Counted from the first letter of the stretch, positions 7,486 through 15,196 are shown. The stretch: 19,568 nt of DNA from CAZRIT01 sp964600225 (GCA_964600225.1 CAZRIT010000034.1:1-19568), one strand, 5' to 3'. Numbers and translations: made by a program. The notes: generated from the letters alone by a model not told the origin.

Positions 7486-7515
7486 TTGCAAAAGGCTGTC
7501 GGTTTGTGGCATACT
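7486..7515 (+). promoter_or_regulatory. promoter of the second NAGPA fusion gene
   Basis: TTGCAA at 7486-7491, an 18-nt spacer and CATACT at 7510-7515 with extended TG at 7507-7508. The leader would be about 40 nt and carries AGGGGAG 7 nt before ATG 7562. Confidence 0.65.
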
Positions 7516-7561
7516 GAAACATATTTGGCCGATGCGGACGCATTGGCAGGGGAGACCGAAT

Positions 7562-9958
7562 ATGAAAAAACGTTTGCGTATCATTCCGTTGCTTTTGATC
7601 ATGTGCATGCTGGCCGCGCCTGTGGGCGCGCTGGCGGAGGAGCCCGATCTGGCGGGCGTTGTGACGGAGCTTTGCACCGTCGCCATGCCCGAGGCGCTGG
7701 CCGACAAGGCGTACCGCATCACCGATGATCTGGTGGAGACGTACGCCGTCATGCCGCACGGCACGGAGCTTACGGTAACCCTTCCCGAAGGCGGCGCGGG
7801 CGGCGTGGCGCTCAAGTGGTACGAGCTGCCCGAGCGCTACACCTTCGAGCAGCTTGACGCGGCGGGCAATGTTCTGTCCGACGACGGCATGCAGCCGTAT
7901 TACAACGCCTATTATCCGCTTTCGGAATCGGCCGTGCAGGTGCGCATGACGTTTGCGCGCGACGCCAAGCTGTCCTCGTTTAGCGTCTATGCCGCGGGCG
8001 AGCTGCCCGAACGGGTGCAGCGCTGGGAGAGCGCGCTTTCGCAGGCGGACATGCTGATTGTGGCGTCGTCGCCAAGGCAGGTGCTCGGGGAGTTTGGCAG
8101 CGCCATCGTCAACTACCGCACCGCGCACGACGTGCCCGTGCAGGTGGCGGTGCTCTCCGCCCAAACCCGCACCGATCTGGACGAGATGCTGGACGTTTTG
8201 TGGGCGGCGGGCATGCGCAATTACCCAACCGTCGGCAGCTTTGTGTGCGACAACAACGAATCGTATAAGTTTACCCTGTCGTCATGGGGCAAGGGCCCGA
8301 CGCTCAAATACATTGCGTCTTTGATTGGCACGCTTTCGCCCAAGGTGGTGCTCACGCACCTGCCCGATGCAACCGCGCCCGACGGCGCATCGCGCTTTAC
8401 GGGCGAGTATACGGCGCTGGCCGTGGAGGAGGCGGAGTTTGGCGGCAAGCTCTACTATGCCGACGCGGCGGGCGGCACGGTGCTGCCCATCGACGCGCCG
8501 CTCAACGCCATCGGCGGGGCGACGGCGGAGGAACTGCTTGCCGACCTGTACAAGCTGACACCCTCCCGCCACCAATTTTCCGATACGCTCGGCGCGGTGC
8601 ACGCGTACCAAATGGCGCATTCGGGCGTTGGCAGCGATGCATCGGGCAGCGACCTGCTGGAAAACGTGACGCCCTCCAACTATACCGAGCCCACGCCCAA
8701 GCCGACGGCCACGCCCGAACCGACCGCCACGCCCGAACCGACGGCGGAGCCCGCGCCCGCCGCCGCGCCGCAGGCGGATGCCGCACCCGAAAAAGCGGAG
8801 CGGAACAGCGTCGTGCTGTATGCCATCCCCGCGGCGGGCCTTGCGGTATCGGTGGTGCTGTTTTTGCTGCTCAGGCGCACGCGCGTCAAGTTTCTGGCGA
8901 TTTTGCCGCTAATACTGTCGGTGGCGGTCATGTTGCTGATGATGAAGGCGCAGTCCGTTCACGAACCCGCGCCCGCCGCAACGCCTGCCGTCACGCCTAT
9001 GGCCGAGGCAACGCCCGCGCCCACGCCCGAGCCGACCGCGGCGCCCGCGGAAGCGGATGCGGAGGCGGAGCCCGTGCCGTCGGCCGACGATGCGTTCTTC
9101 CGTCAGGCGGGCGAGGATGCGGAGGTGATCGTATCCGATTACGATCTGGGCCACTGGGAGTACCGTTCCGACGTGCTGTCGGTGCTGGTTGACCGCACGG
9201 TGACGGAGCTGGATGGTGAGCCGCTGGTGTATTTCACCGCGCATATCCGCATGCGGGAACGGGATACCTTCCGTGCGGGGCAGTCGGCGGAAACCCGCAA
9301 CGGCCTTGGCGTGATGAAGCCGTGGCTGATGTCAAGGCTCAACAAGGCGGTGCTGTTGATTACGGGCGATAACATCATCCACATGGATTCCGAGTACAAG
9401 AGCATCCTCATCCGCGACGGCAAGGTGTTCCTGGACGAGGACAAGTGCGATACTTTGGCTATGTATCCCGATATGACCATGCGCATCATCAAGCCCTACA
9501 CCATGTCGGCGGAGGATTTATTGCAGGATGGCGTGCGGCAGGCGTTCTCGTTCGGCCCCACGCTGGTGGTGGACGGTACCGTGCAGCAGGAGGCCGACGG
9601 GCATCGGCTCAACCGCCGCCTCAACCCGCGCACGGGGCTTGGCATGGTGGAGCCGGGGCACTTTGTGGCCATCGTGGCCGACGGCCGCCAGCCCGATTAC
9701 AGCATGGGCATGCGGCTGTTGGAATTTGCGCAGTTGTTTGTGGACGAGGGGTGTCAGGTGGCCTATAACCTGGATGGCGGCGTGTCGGCATGCATGGTGT
9801 TTATGGGCGAGCAGCTCAACCATCACGGCCGCCGCGTGCACGAGGGCACCTATATGGATACCTACCAGCGCAACATCCCCGACGGCCTGATCTGGGGCTA
9901 TTCCGAGCTGGTACCGGGCGAGGACGATCCCGTCGAGCACAACGGCGAGGGCAGATAA
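7562..9958 (+). CDS. PIG-L-like (inactive) / membrane hairpin / NAGPA phosphodiester glycosidase fusion, paralogue 2
   Basis: The protein has 798 residues from ATG 7562, behind GGGGAG. It has the same architecture as the 837-3383 gene: signal peptide 1-25; beta-rich domain; PIG-L-like domain from about 160; stalk of TPEPTA repeats about 376-410; two membrane helices about 416-438 and 443-460 joined by a short basic loop; a second Pro/Ala/Glu stalk; NAGPA domain about 530-783. In the PIG-L part the AHxDDE position reads SSPRQV, so none of the metal ligands remain. The NAGPA part keeps NPRTGLGM, VADGRQ and AYNLDGGVSA. It is likely an extracytoplasmic phosphodiester glycosidase presented on the membrane, with the PIG-L fold reduced to a binding or spacer module. 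The substrate is unknown. The opposite orientation of the two paralogues suggests an inverted duplication. Confidence 0.88.
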   Translation: MKKRLRIIPLLLIMCMLAAPVGALAEEPDLAGVVTELCTVAMPEALADKAYRITDDLVETYAVMPHGTELTVTLPEGGAGGVALKWYELPERYTFEQLDAAGNVLSDDGMQPYYNAYYPLSESAVQVRMTFARDAKLSSFSVYAAGELPERVQRWESALSQADMLIVASSPRQVLGEFGSAIVNYRTAHDVPVQVAVLSAQTRTDLDEMLDVLWAAGMRNYPTVGSFVCDNNESYKFTLSSWGKGPTLKYIASLIGTLSPKVVLTHLPDATAPDGASRFTGEYTALAVEEAEFGGKLYYADAAGGTVLPIDAPLNAIGGATAEELLADLYKLTPSRHQFSDTLGAVHAYQMAHSGVGSDASGSDLLENVTPSNYTEPTPKPTATPEPTATPEPTAEPAPAAAPQADAAPEKAERNSVVLYAIPAAGLAVSVVLFLLLRRTRVKFLAILPLILSVAVMLLMMKAQSVHEPAPAATPAVTPMAEATPAPTPEPTAAPAEADAEAEPVPSADDAFFRQAGEDAEVIVSDYDLGHWEYRSDVLSVLVDRTVTELDGEPLVYFTAHIRMRERDTFRAGQSAETRNGLGVMKPWLMSRLNKAVLLITGDNIIHMDSEYKSILIRDGKVFLDEDKCDTLAMYPDMTMRIIKPYTMSAEDLLQDGVRQAFSFGPTLVVDGTVQQEADGHRLNRRLNPRTGLGMVEPGHFVAIVADGRQPDYSMGMRLLEFAQLFVDEGCQVAYNLDGGVSACMVFMGEQLNHHGRRVHEGTYMDTYQRNIPDGLIWGYSELVPGEDDPVEHNGEGR

Positions 9959-10026
9959 CCCATCATACGAATATACCGAGGGCGGATAGCCCGCAACAGA
10001 TATCAAACAGACGGAGGAAAAACGAT

Positions 10027-10401
10027 ATGCACATTGTTACCACAAGCCGCGCGCCGCGCGCCATCGGCCCGTATTCGCAGGCGGTCGTCGCCAACGGGTT
10101 TTTGTTCACCTCGGGGCAGATTCCCACCGATCCCGACAGCGGGGAGATCGTGGGCGCAGATATCACAAAACAGGCCGAACGCGTCATGCAAAACCTGTCC
10201 GCCGTGCTGGAGGCCGCGGGCGCAACGTTTGCCGACGCGGTCAAAACCACCTGCTTTTTGGCGACCATGGAGGATTTTGCCGCGTTCAACGCCGTGTACG
10301 AGCGCTATTTTGTCGGCAAGCCCGCGCGCTCCTGCGTGGCGGTCAAGACGCTGCCGAAAAATGTGCTGTGCGAGGTGGAGGTTGTCGCCATCGTGCGATA
10401 A
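10027..10401 (+). CDS. ridA: RidA family reactive-intermediate (enamine/imine) deaminase
   Basis: The protein has 124 residues, the usual RidA length, starting at ATG 10027 with GGAGG 9 nt upstream. The longer upstream frame overlaps the previous gene and is not coding. Family marks are AIGPYSQAV near the N-terminus, FTSGQIPTDP, the conserved active-site Arg in PARSCVAV, and CEVEVVAI at the C-terminus. RidA is a cytosolic trimer that hydrolyses 2-aminoacrylate and related imines formed by PLP enzymes, protecting them from damage. It lies 68 nt after the NAGPA fusion on the same strand and may be read through from it. A functional link is not evident. Confidence 0.93.
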   Translation: MHIVTTSRAPRAIGPYSQAVVANGFLFTSGQIPTDPDSGEIVGADITKQAERVMQNLSAVLEAAGATFADAVKTTCFLATMEDFAAFNAVYERYFVGKPARSCVAVKTLPKNVLCEVEVVAIVR

Positions 10402-10417
10402 CTTAGCGTATGGAGCG

Positions 10418-10461
10418 AATCCGAACCCCGCCAATGCAGCCCGTTTGGGCAGGTTCGGATT
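10418..10461. terminator. inverted repeat between convergent genes, possible bidirectional terminator
   Basis: AATCCGAACC (10418-10427) pairs perfectly with GGTTCGGATT (10452-10461). Inside the 24-nt loop is a smaller hairpin GCCC-GTTT-GGGC (10439-10450). It lies between the stop codons of ridA and the methyltransferase gene. It lacks a T tract, so the terminator role is uncertain. Confidence 0.45.
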
Positions 10462-10468
10462 TGCTTGG
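10431..10468 (+). repeat. dispersed 38-nt repeat, copy A
   Basis: This 38-nt stretch matches 17733-17770 at 32 of 38 positions, including the 13-nt block GCAGCCCGTTTGG and the 10-nt block GGTTCGGATT. The shared central part can fold into a short hairpin in both copies. Confidence 0.55.
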
Positions 10469-10469
10469 T

Positions 10470-11390
10470 TCACACGCTTTCCAGATAGCATAGCATGGTC
10501 TTTTCAATCCAATAGCGGTAGACCGCGTCGGGGCAGAGCGGCTCGAGCTGCTTCATGCGCAGGTACATCGGGATGCCGTCTCCCGCGTCGTGCCACAGGT
10601 CGGTGTAGATATAGTCGAACCGCCTGTTGGGAAGCTCCGATTTGGCAAACGCATAGGCGTCGCCCTGCACGATGCGGATTGTTTCCCGATGGGGAAACTG
10701 CGGCAGGATGTGTTGGGTAAACAGCCGTATCACGCGCTCGTTTTGCTCCACAACCGTGACGCTTTCCACCCGCTCCGACAGGCTGACCATGTACGGCAGG
10801 TATCCAAGCCCCAGCCCGAAGGCGAGCACGCGGCCGAAAGCGTCCTGCACATCCTCGGCCATGGTGTTGACCTCGTTGGGGGTGACGGCCATCCAAAGTC
10901 GGCCGTTCTCCAGTATGGCGGGGTAGTCGAACGGTTCGTTAAAGTAGCCGATTTGCGGAATCTGCCTGCCGTCGGGCATGCGCAGGGTATCGTCGCTGAC
11001 GAACGCCTCGTACGGCGCATAGCTTAAAAAGGTCATGTCGCAGTCGCCCAGGTGCGCCTGCGGGAAGCGGATATTGCGATAATACGGGTTTTGCCGATAG
11101 GTTGCCGCATCCATTTGGCGGCACATCGACGGAAAGTATGCGTGGTAAAACGCCGTGTCCTCGCGGTTTTCGCCCACGTCCAGACCAACCGCCGCGGCCA
11201 GCAGCAGCGTAAACGCCTCGTTTTCGGGCATGCCGCCGTCGGTGAGCGCGCGCACCATATCCGCGTTTATAAACGACGGCGTATCGTTGAGGTAGCGGCT
11301 CAGCAGCTCCATCACGCGGTAGTTGCGCGCAAGGGTTTGTTCATCGGGCGGCAGGCAGGCGCCGCCAAGCTTTGGCTGATGTAGTTCCAT
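10470..11390 (-). CDS. SAM-dependent methyltransferase fold protein, spermidine-synthase-like
   Basis: The protein has 306 residues from ATG 11390 (MELHQPKLGG). A Rossmann SAM-binding core begins around residue 190 with VLAFGLGLGYLPYMVSL (motif I), VTVVEQNERVIRLF with the acidic residue that binds ribose, a middle RIVQGDAYAF and then DYIYTDLWHDAGDG. This order is that of spermidine-synthase-like methyltransferases. The first half (SRYLNDTPSFINADMV, FLSYAPYEAFVSDD) matches no family I recognise. Substrate is unknown. There is no ribosome site. A -10 (TGATACAAT, 11406-11398) ends 7 nt before the ATG, predicting a leaderless mRNA. Divergent from the XRE regulator gene, with 50 nt between start codons. 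Confidence 0.7.
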   Translation of the reverse strand: MELHQPKLGGACLPPDEQTLARNYRVMELLSRYLNDTPSFINADMVRALTDGGMPENEAFTLLLAAAVGLDVGENREDTAFYHAYFPSMCRQMDAATYRQNPYYRNIRFPQAHLGDCDMTFLSYAPYEAFVSDDTLRMPDGRQIPQIGYFNEPFDYPAILENGRLWMAVTPNEVNTMAEDVQDAFGRVLAFGLGLGYLPYMVSLSERVESVTVVEQNERVIRLFTQHILPQFPHRETIRIVQGDAYAFAKSELPNRRFDYIYTDLWHDAGDGIPMYLRMKQLEPLCPDAVYRYWIEKTMLCYLESV

Positions 11391-11397
11391 AATCGGT

Positions 11398-11406
11398 ATT
11401 GTATCA
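11398..11406 (-). promoter_or_regulatory. extended -10 of the methyltransferase gene (leaderless geometry)
   Basis: Positions 11406 to 11398 on the minus strand read TGATACAAT, followed by 7 nt and the ATG at 11390. No -35 of quality is present. Confidence 0.5.
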
Positions 11407-11440
11407 CAAATTTTTGCCAAGGGAACGGTACGAAAAACGG

Positions 11441-12052
11441 ATGCATTTCGGTGACAGGCTCAAGGCCCTCCGCACGCAGCGGCACATGACGCAGCAGCAG
11501 CTTGCCCAACGGCTGTTTGTTTCCCGCACGGCCGTATCCAAGTGGGAAACGGGCCGCGGCACGCCGAGCATCGACTCGCTGCAATCCGTTGCAAAGCTGT
11601 TTGACGTCACGCTCGACGCGCTGCTTTCCGAGGAGGAGCTGGCCGCCATCGAGCAGGGCGGGCGCGGGCGGCCGCTTGGCCTGACGGGCCCGATTGCGGC
11701 AGCCATGGACATAATGGCTTTCCTTGGCTTTGTGCTGCCCATGTACGGGCTGCATACGGCAGGTGCCGTGCTGAGCGTGCCCTTGCTGCGGCTGGAAAGC
11801 GGCGGCATGCGGACGGCGTATATTGTGTTGCTGGCCGTTTTGTGCCTGTGCGGGCTGGCGGAGGCGGCGCTGCTAAAATGGGGAAGCGCGCGTGCGCAGC
11901 GGCGGGCTGTGTGCATCGGACTGGCGGTAAACATCTTTTTGATACTGCTGTTCATTGCGTCGGGGCAGCTCTACGCGGCGACGCTGTACTTTTTGTTTTT
12001 GCTCTTGAAGGGCGCGGCGTATCTGCGGGATACCCGCCCAAAACGGCCGTGA
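11441..12052 (+). CDS. XRE-family helix-turn-helix regulator with C-terminal membrane segments
   Basis: The protein has 203 residues from ATG 11441 (MHFGDRLKALRTQR). Residues about 6-60 form a Cro/C1-type HTH with MTQQQLAQRLFVSRTAVSKWETGRGTPSIDSL, the typical recognition-helix and post-helix pattern. After an Arg/Gly linker the rest is hydrophobic, with about four membrane helices (IAAAMDIMAFLGFVLPMYG, AYIVLLAVLCLCGLAEAAL, VCIGLAVNIFLILLFI, YAATLYFLFLLLKG). Membrane-bound XRE proteins of this layout are common in Firmicutes and may sense the envelope. An upstream TTG at 11399 would extend the frame, but the ATG fits the family start better. No good ribosome site is seen for either. A terminator follows at 12076. 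Confidence 0.82.
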   Translation: MHFGDRLKALRTQRHMTQQQLAQRLFVSRTAVSKWETGRGTPSIDSLQSVAKLFDVTLDALLSEEELAAIEQGGRGRPLGLTGPIAAAMDIMAFLGFVLPMYGLHTAGAVLSVPLLRLESGGMRTAYIVLLAVLCLCGLAEAALLKWGSARAQRRAVCIGLAVNIFLILLFIASGQLYAATLYFLFLLLKGAAYLRDTRPKRP

Positions 12053-12075
12053 CACGGTGCGTGTCGCGGATGATA

Positions 12076-12096
12076 CCAAGCGTCGCTTGGCTTTTT
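12076..12096 (+). terminator. rho-independent terminator after the XRE gene
   Basis: CCAAGC (12076-12081) pairs with GCTTGG (12085-12090) around a 3-nt loop, followed by CTTTTT. Its 3' arm also supplies the TTGGCT -35 of the next promoter. Confidence 0.7.
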
Positions 12097-12115
12097 CCCG
12101 TTTCCATGCAATACT
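12087..12115 (+). promoter_or_regulatory. promoter of the PAP2 phosphatase gene
   Basis: TTGGCT at 12087-12092, a 17-nt spacer, AATACT at 12110-12115 with extended TG at 12107-12108. The leader to ATG 12169 is about 47 nt. Confidence 0.6.
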
Positions 12116-12168
12116 GACCGAGGCCGATCATCAACGGCCGTTCATTTATGTACGGGAGGACTTTTTAT

Positions 12169-12843
12169 ATGGAGACAACCTTGTCTGCCGCGTGGCTGGA
12201 CAGCTTTTTTGCGACGTTCGACCATGGTATCCTGTCCGCCATGCACGCGCTGGCGGAGCTTGGCGGCGATATCCTGACGTTTTGCATGCGGGCAATCACC
12301 TTCCTGGGTGAAAAGGGCGTCGTGCTGCTGTTGATGGCGCTGGTATTGATGTGCTTTCGCAAGACCCGCCGCATCGGCGTATGCATGTTCGGCGCGGTGT
12401 GCTGCGGCGCGCTGATTACCAACGTCATTTTGAAGGATTGGGTCTGCCGTACGCGGCCGTATGAGACCGTCGGCAGCGATTACACGGTATGGTGGCGCTT
12501 TGTCGGCATGCCGACCGAGGAGGGCTTTTCCTTCCCGTCGGGCCATGTGACGGCGGCGATGGCGGGCATGGCGGCGCTGTGCCTTGCAGGCGGGCGCAAA
12601 TACCTGTGGGCGGCCGTGCCCACGGTGCTGCTGATGGCCGTTTCCAGAATGTACCTGATGGCGCACTACCCGTCGGACGTGCTCACGGCCATGGTGGTGG
12701 GGCTGTTTTCCGCCATTGTGGCATATGCAATAACCAAGGGCATCTATCGGTTTGCCAAAAAGCATCGCGACCGCGTCCTGTGCAGGCTGCTGCTGGAATT
12801 CGATATACGACGCGTCTTGGCCGCCCGTCGGCACGCCGCGTAG
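12169..12843 (+). CDS. PAP2-family membrane phosphatase
   Basis: The protein has 224 residues from ATG 12169, chosen because GGGAGGA ends 8 nt upstream; the earlier in-frame ATG at 12148 has no ribosome site. All three PAP2 signature motifs are present: KDWVCRTRP (KX6RP, about residue 89), PSGH within FSFPSGHVTAAMAG (about 123), and SRMYLMAHYPSD (SRX5HX3D, about 159). The catalytic His residues are in the second and third motifs. Hydrophobic segments give about five or six membrane helices. Such enzymes remove phosphate from lipid pyrophosphates such as undecaprenyl diphosphate, or from phosphatidic acid or PGP, with the active site facing outside. The exact substrate is not determined. It has its own promoter. 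Confidence 0.9.
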   Translation: METTLSAAWLDSFFATFDHGILSAMHALAELGGDILTFCMRAITFLGEKGVVLLLMALVLMCFRKTRRIGVCMFGAVCCGALITNVILKDWVCRTRPYETVGSDYTVWWRFVGMPTEEGFSFPSGHVTAAMAGMAALCLAGGRKYLWAAVPTVLLMAVSRMYLMAHYPSDVLTAMVVGLFSAIVAYAITKGIYRFAKKHRDRVLCRLLLEFDIRRVLAARRHAA

Positions 12844-12896
12844 CTTGCCGCACGGTCAGCTTGACAAGAATGGTCGAGCGCGCGCCGCGTCCTCTT

Positions 12897-12905
12897 TGCT
12901 ATACT
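12897..12905 (+). promoter_or_regulatory. extended -10 of the AraC regulator gene
   Basis: TGCTATACT at 12897-12905. The predicted start near 12912 leaves a leader of about 17 nt containing GGGAGG, 8 nt before GTG 12929. No -35 match is seen at the expected distance; the TTGACA at 12861-12866 is too far away. Confidence 0.6.
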
Positions 12906-12928
12906 CCGTTTGTCGGGAGGTGAACAAC

Positions 12929-13801
12929 GTGCAACAGCGTATCGACGCGGTGCAGCGCATGCAGGATTATATCGAATCGCACCTGAACGAGCCCGTGACG
13001 CTGGCCGATCTGGCCAAGGTATCCCTGTTTTCGCCCTGGTATGCGGCAAGGCTGTTTAAGGAGTGGACGGGGCTTTCGCCCGCGGATTATATCCGCAGAT
13101 TGAAGCTGAGCAAGTCCGCCCTGCGGCTGCGCGACGGCAAGCGCCGCATCATCGACGTGGCGTTTGAACTGGGCTTTGGCAGCGTGGACGGGTATCAAAG
13201 GGCCTTTTTCCGCGAGTTTGGGTGCAATCCGCATGAATACGCAGGGCGTCCCGTGCCGCTGTATCTGTTCACCCCGTACGGCGTCAAATACAAAGCTTCG
13301 GCAAAGGAGACGACATCCATGGAGAACATCAAAAACGTATTTATGCAAGTGATCGAAAAGCCTGCGCGCAAGGTGCTCATCAAGCGCGGCAAAACCGCCG
13401 ATAACTACTGGACGTACTGCGAGGAGGTCGGCTGCGACGTGTGGGGATTGTTAACCAGCATCCCGTCCATCGGGGGCGAGCCCGTGTGCCTGTGGCTGCC
13501 GAAACAATACCGCAAGCCCGATACGTCGGAGTATGTGCAGGGCGTGGAGGTTTCCGTTGATTACGACGGGACGGTGCCCGAGGGCTTCGACGTGCTGGAG
13601 CTGCCCGCGGCCAAGTACCTGATGTTCCAGGGCGAGCCGTTTGAGGAGGCGGATTACTGCGAGGCCATCGAGGCCGTGCAGGCCGCGATGGACCGCTACG
13701 ACCCGACGTACATCGGCTACCGCTACGACGACGAGAACCCGCGCATCCAGCTGGAGCCTATCGGCAAGCGCGGCTATATCGAGCTATTGGCCATCCAATA
13801 A
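12929..13801 (+). CDS. AraC-family regulator with GyrI-like effector-binding domain
   Basis: The protein has 290 residues from GTG 12929. GGGAGG at 12915-12920 gives ideal spacing, while the much longer frame from 12752 overlaps the PAP2 gene. Residues about 1-105 hold the double HTH of AraC/XylS (VTLADLAKVSLFSPWYAARLFKEWTGLSPADYIRRLKLSKSA, then IIDVAFELGFGSVDGYQRAFFREFG). After a linker, residues about 125-290 resemble the GyrI-like/AraC effector-binding fold (WTYCEEVGCDVWGLLTSI, GVEVSVDY, YLMFQGEPFEE, ending GYIELLAIQ). Regulators of this layout (Rob/SoxS-like with a C-terminal ligand domain) often control drug or stress exporters. The MFS gene directly downstream is the natural candidate target, which is inference. 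Confidence 0.92.
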   Translation: MQQRIDAVQRMQDYIESHLNEPVTLADLAKVSLFSPWYAARLFKEWTGLSPADYIRRLKLSKSALRLRDGKRRIIDVAFELGFGSVDGYQRAFFREFGCNPHEYAGRPVPLYLFTPYGVKYKASAKETTSMENIKNVFMQVIEKPARKVLIKRGKTADNYWTYCEEVGCDVWGLLTSIPSIGGEPVCLWLPKQYRKPDTSEYVQGVEVSVDYDGTVPEGFDVLELPAAKYLMFQGEPFEEADYCEAIEAVQAAMDRYDPTYIGYRYDDENPRIQLEPIGKRGYIELLAIQ

Positions 13802-13823
13802 CCGCTTTTTTCCGCACAAAGCG

Positions 13824-13857
13824 GCCCGCATCGGTGCAATGCGGGCTGTTTTCTTTT
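13824..13857 (+). terminator. rho-independent terminator after the AraC gene
   Basis: A perfect 8-bp stem, GCCCGCAT (13824-13831) with ATGCGGGC (13839-13846), a 7-nt loop, then TGTTTTCTTTT. A second inverted repeat, CCGCTTT/AAAGCGG (13802-13824), directly follows the stop codon. Confidence 0.88.
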
Positions 13858-13885
13858 GCACGGTCGGTTTGGCTGTGCAAAGGCA

Positions 13886-13914
13886 TTGCACATCGGCGGT
13901 TCAGGCGCTATACT
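13886..13914 (+). promoter_or_regulatory. promoter of the MFS transporter gene
   Basis: TTGCAC at 13886-13891, a 17-nt spacer and TATACT at 13909-13914. This is the best classical promoter in the window and the only member of the set without the TG extension. The leader is about 34 nt. Confidence 0.72.
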
Positions 13915-13954
13915 GGTCCCATTCCATCACATGCATGGACGGAGGGGGTATCCC

Positions 13955-15166
13955 GTGGAGCAAGAAACAAATCGTACACCGGGCAAAGAAAGGACGCTGC
14001 CGGCGGGCATCAAAAACATCGTGTTCCTCGGACTGGTCAGCTTTTTTGCCGATATTTCGAGCGAGATGGTCTATCCGATCATCCCCATCTATCTCACGGC
14101 GGTGTTCGGCGCCACGCCCACGCTGGTGGGCGTCATCGAAGGAATTGCCGAAAGTGCGGCGAGCCTGTTAAAGGTATGCAGCGGCTATATCAGCGACCGA
14201 TACCGCAGGAAAAAGCCCATTGCGTTTGTCGGCTACGCGGCGGGGCTTGTATACAAGCTGGCGCTGCTGTTTGCGGGCAGTTGGGCGGGCATCCTCGGCG
14301 CAAGGCTCATCGACCGCTTCGGCAAAGGCATCCGCACCGCGCCGCGCGACGTCATGGTGGCCGAAAGCGCGCAGGAAGGGCATATGGGCAGGGCCTTTGG
14401 CATCCACAAGGCGCTGGATATGGCGGGCTCGGCCATCGGTATCTTTCTGGCGTTTGTGCTTTTGAAACGCATCGGCGACGGCGGCTACCGCACCATCTTT
14501 GCCGCATCGATGATTCCCGTGCTGCTGGCGCTTACGATGTTTGTGTTCGTGCGCGAAAAGGGCGCGCGCGCACAGCAACGCAAGCGCGAGCGCTTATGGC
14601 AGAACATCGGCAGGCTCGATGGCGGGCTCAGGCTGTACCTGCTGGTGGCGTTTCTGTTTACGCTGGGCAACTCGTCCAATACATTCCTGCTGCTGCGCGC
14701 GGCGGACGTGGGCTTTTCCGATACGGATGTGATACTGCTGTATCTGGCGTATAACCTGACCGCCGCGGCGTTTGCCATCCCGTTTGGCAGGCGTTCCGAT
14801 CGAATCGGGCGCAAGCGCATCCTGGTGATTGGCTATGTGAGCTTTGCGCTGGTATACCTCGCGTTTGCGTTTGCCGCATCCAAGGCCGTGATGATCGCCG
14901 CGTTTATCGTCTACGGGCTGTACACGGCCATGGTCGCGGGCGTGGAGCGGGCGTTTATCTCGGAAATTGCGCCGAGCGCGCTCAAGGGCACCATGCTCGG
15001 GCTGCACGCCACGCTGGTGGGCGTGGCGCTTTTGCCCGCGAGCATGATTGCGGGCATATTGTGGGATCATGTGGGCGGGTATGCGCCGTTTGCGTTCGGC
15101 GCGGCGTTGGCGCTGGCCGCGGCGCTCGTGCTGGCGTTCGGGATGAAGGATCGGCATAAGGCGTAA
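13955..15166 (+). CDS. MFS transporter
   Basis: The protein has 403 residues from GTG 13955, with GGAGGGGG 6 nt upstream; the frame upstream of it lies over the promoter. About 12 membrane helices form the usual two six-helix halves. Family marks are FFADISSEMVYPIIPIYLT in helix 1, GVIEGIAESAASLLKV, the loop 2-3 motif GYISDRYRRKKP, RFGKGIRTAPRDVMVAES and, in the second half, GRRSDRIGRKRILVIGY. This pattern is that of a widespread subgroup of uncharacterised major facilitator exporters. The substrate is unknown. It sits behind the AraC/GyrI-like regulator but has its own promoter. It converges on the membrane-protein gene with 30 nt between stop codons. Confidence 0.92.
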   Translation: MEQETNRTPGKERTLPAGIKNIVFLGLVSFFADISSEMVYPIIPIYLTAVFGATPTLVGVIEGIAESAASLLKVCSGYISDRYRRKKPIAFVGYAAGLVYKLALLFAGSWAGILGARLIDRFGKGIRTAPRDVMVAESAQEGHMGRAFGIHKALDMAGSAIGIFLAFVLLKRIGDGGYRTIFAASMIPVLLALTMFVFVREKGARAQQRKRERLWQNIGRLDGGLRLYLLVAFLFTLGNSSNTFLLLRAADVGFSDTDVILLYLAYNLTAAAFAIPFGRRSDRIGRKRILVIGYVSFALVYLAFAFAASKAVMIAAFIVYGLYTAMVAGVERAFISEIAPSALKGTMLGLHATLVGVALLPASMIAGILWDHVGGYAPFAFGAALALAAALVLAFGMKDRHKA

Positions 15167-15186
15167 AAGCCCGCGTGTGCGCGCGG
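15165..15186 (-). terminator. probable terminator of the polytopic membrane protein gene
   Basis: On the minus strand CCGCG (15186-15182) and CGCGG (15175-15171) form a stem, followed by GC and TTTT (15168-15165). It overlaps the stop codon of the converging MFS gene. The stem is short. Confidence 0.45.
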
Positions 15187-15196
15187 CCCGCCTTGT

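Noticed and set aside
13856..13954. N-terminal extension of the MFS protein
   Set aside because: It lies over the -35/-10 promoter, and GTG 13955 has GGAGGGGG at ideal spacing.
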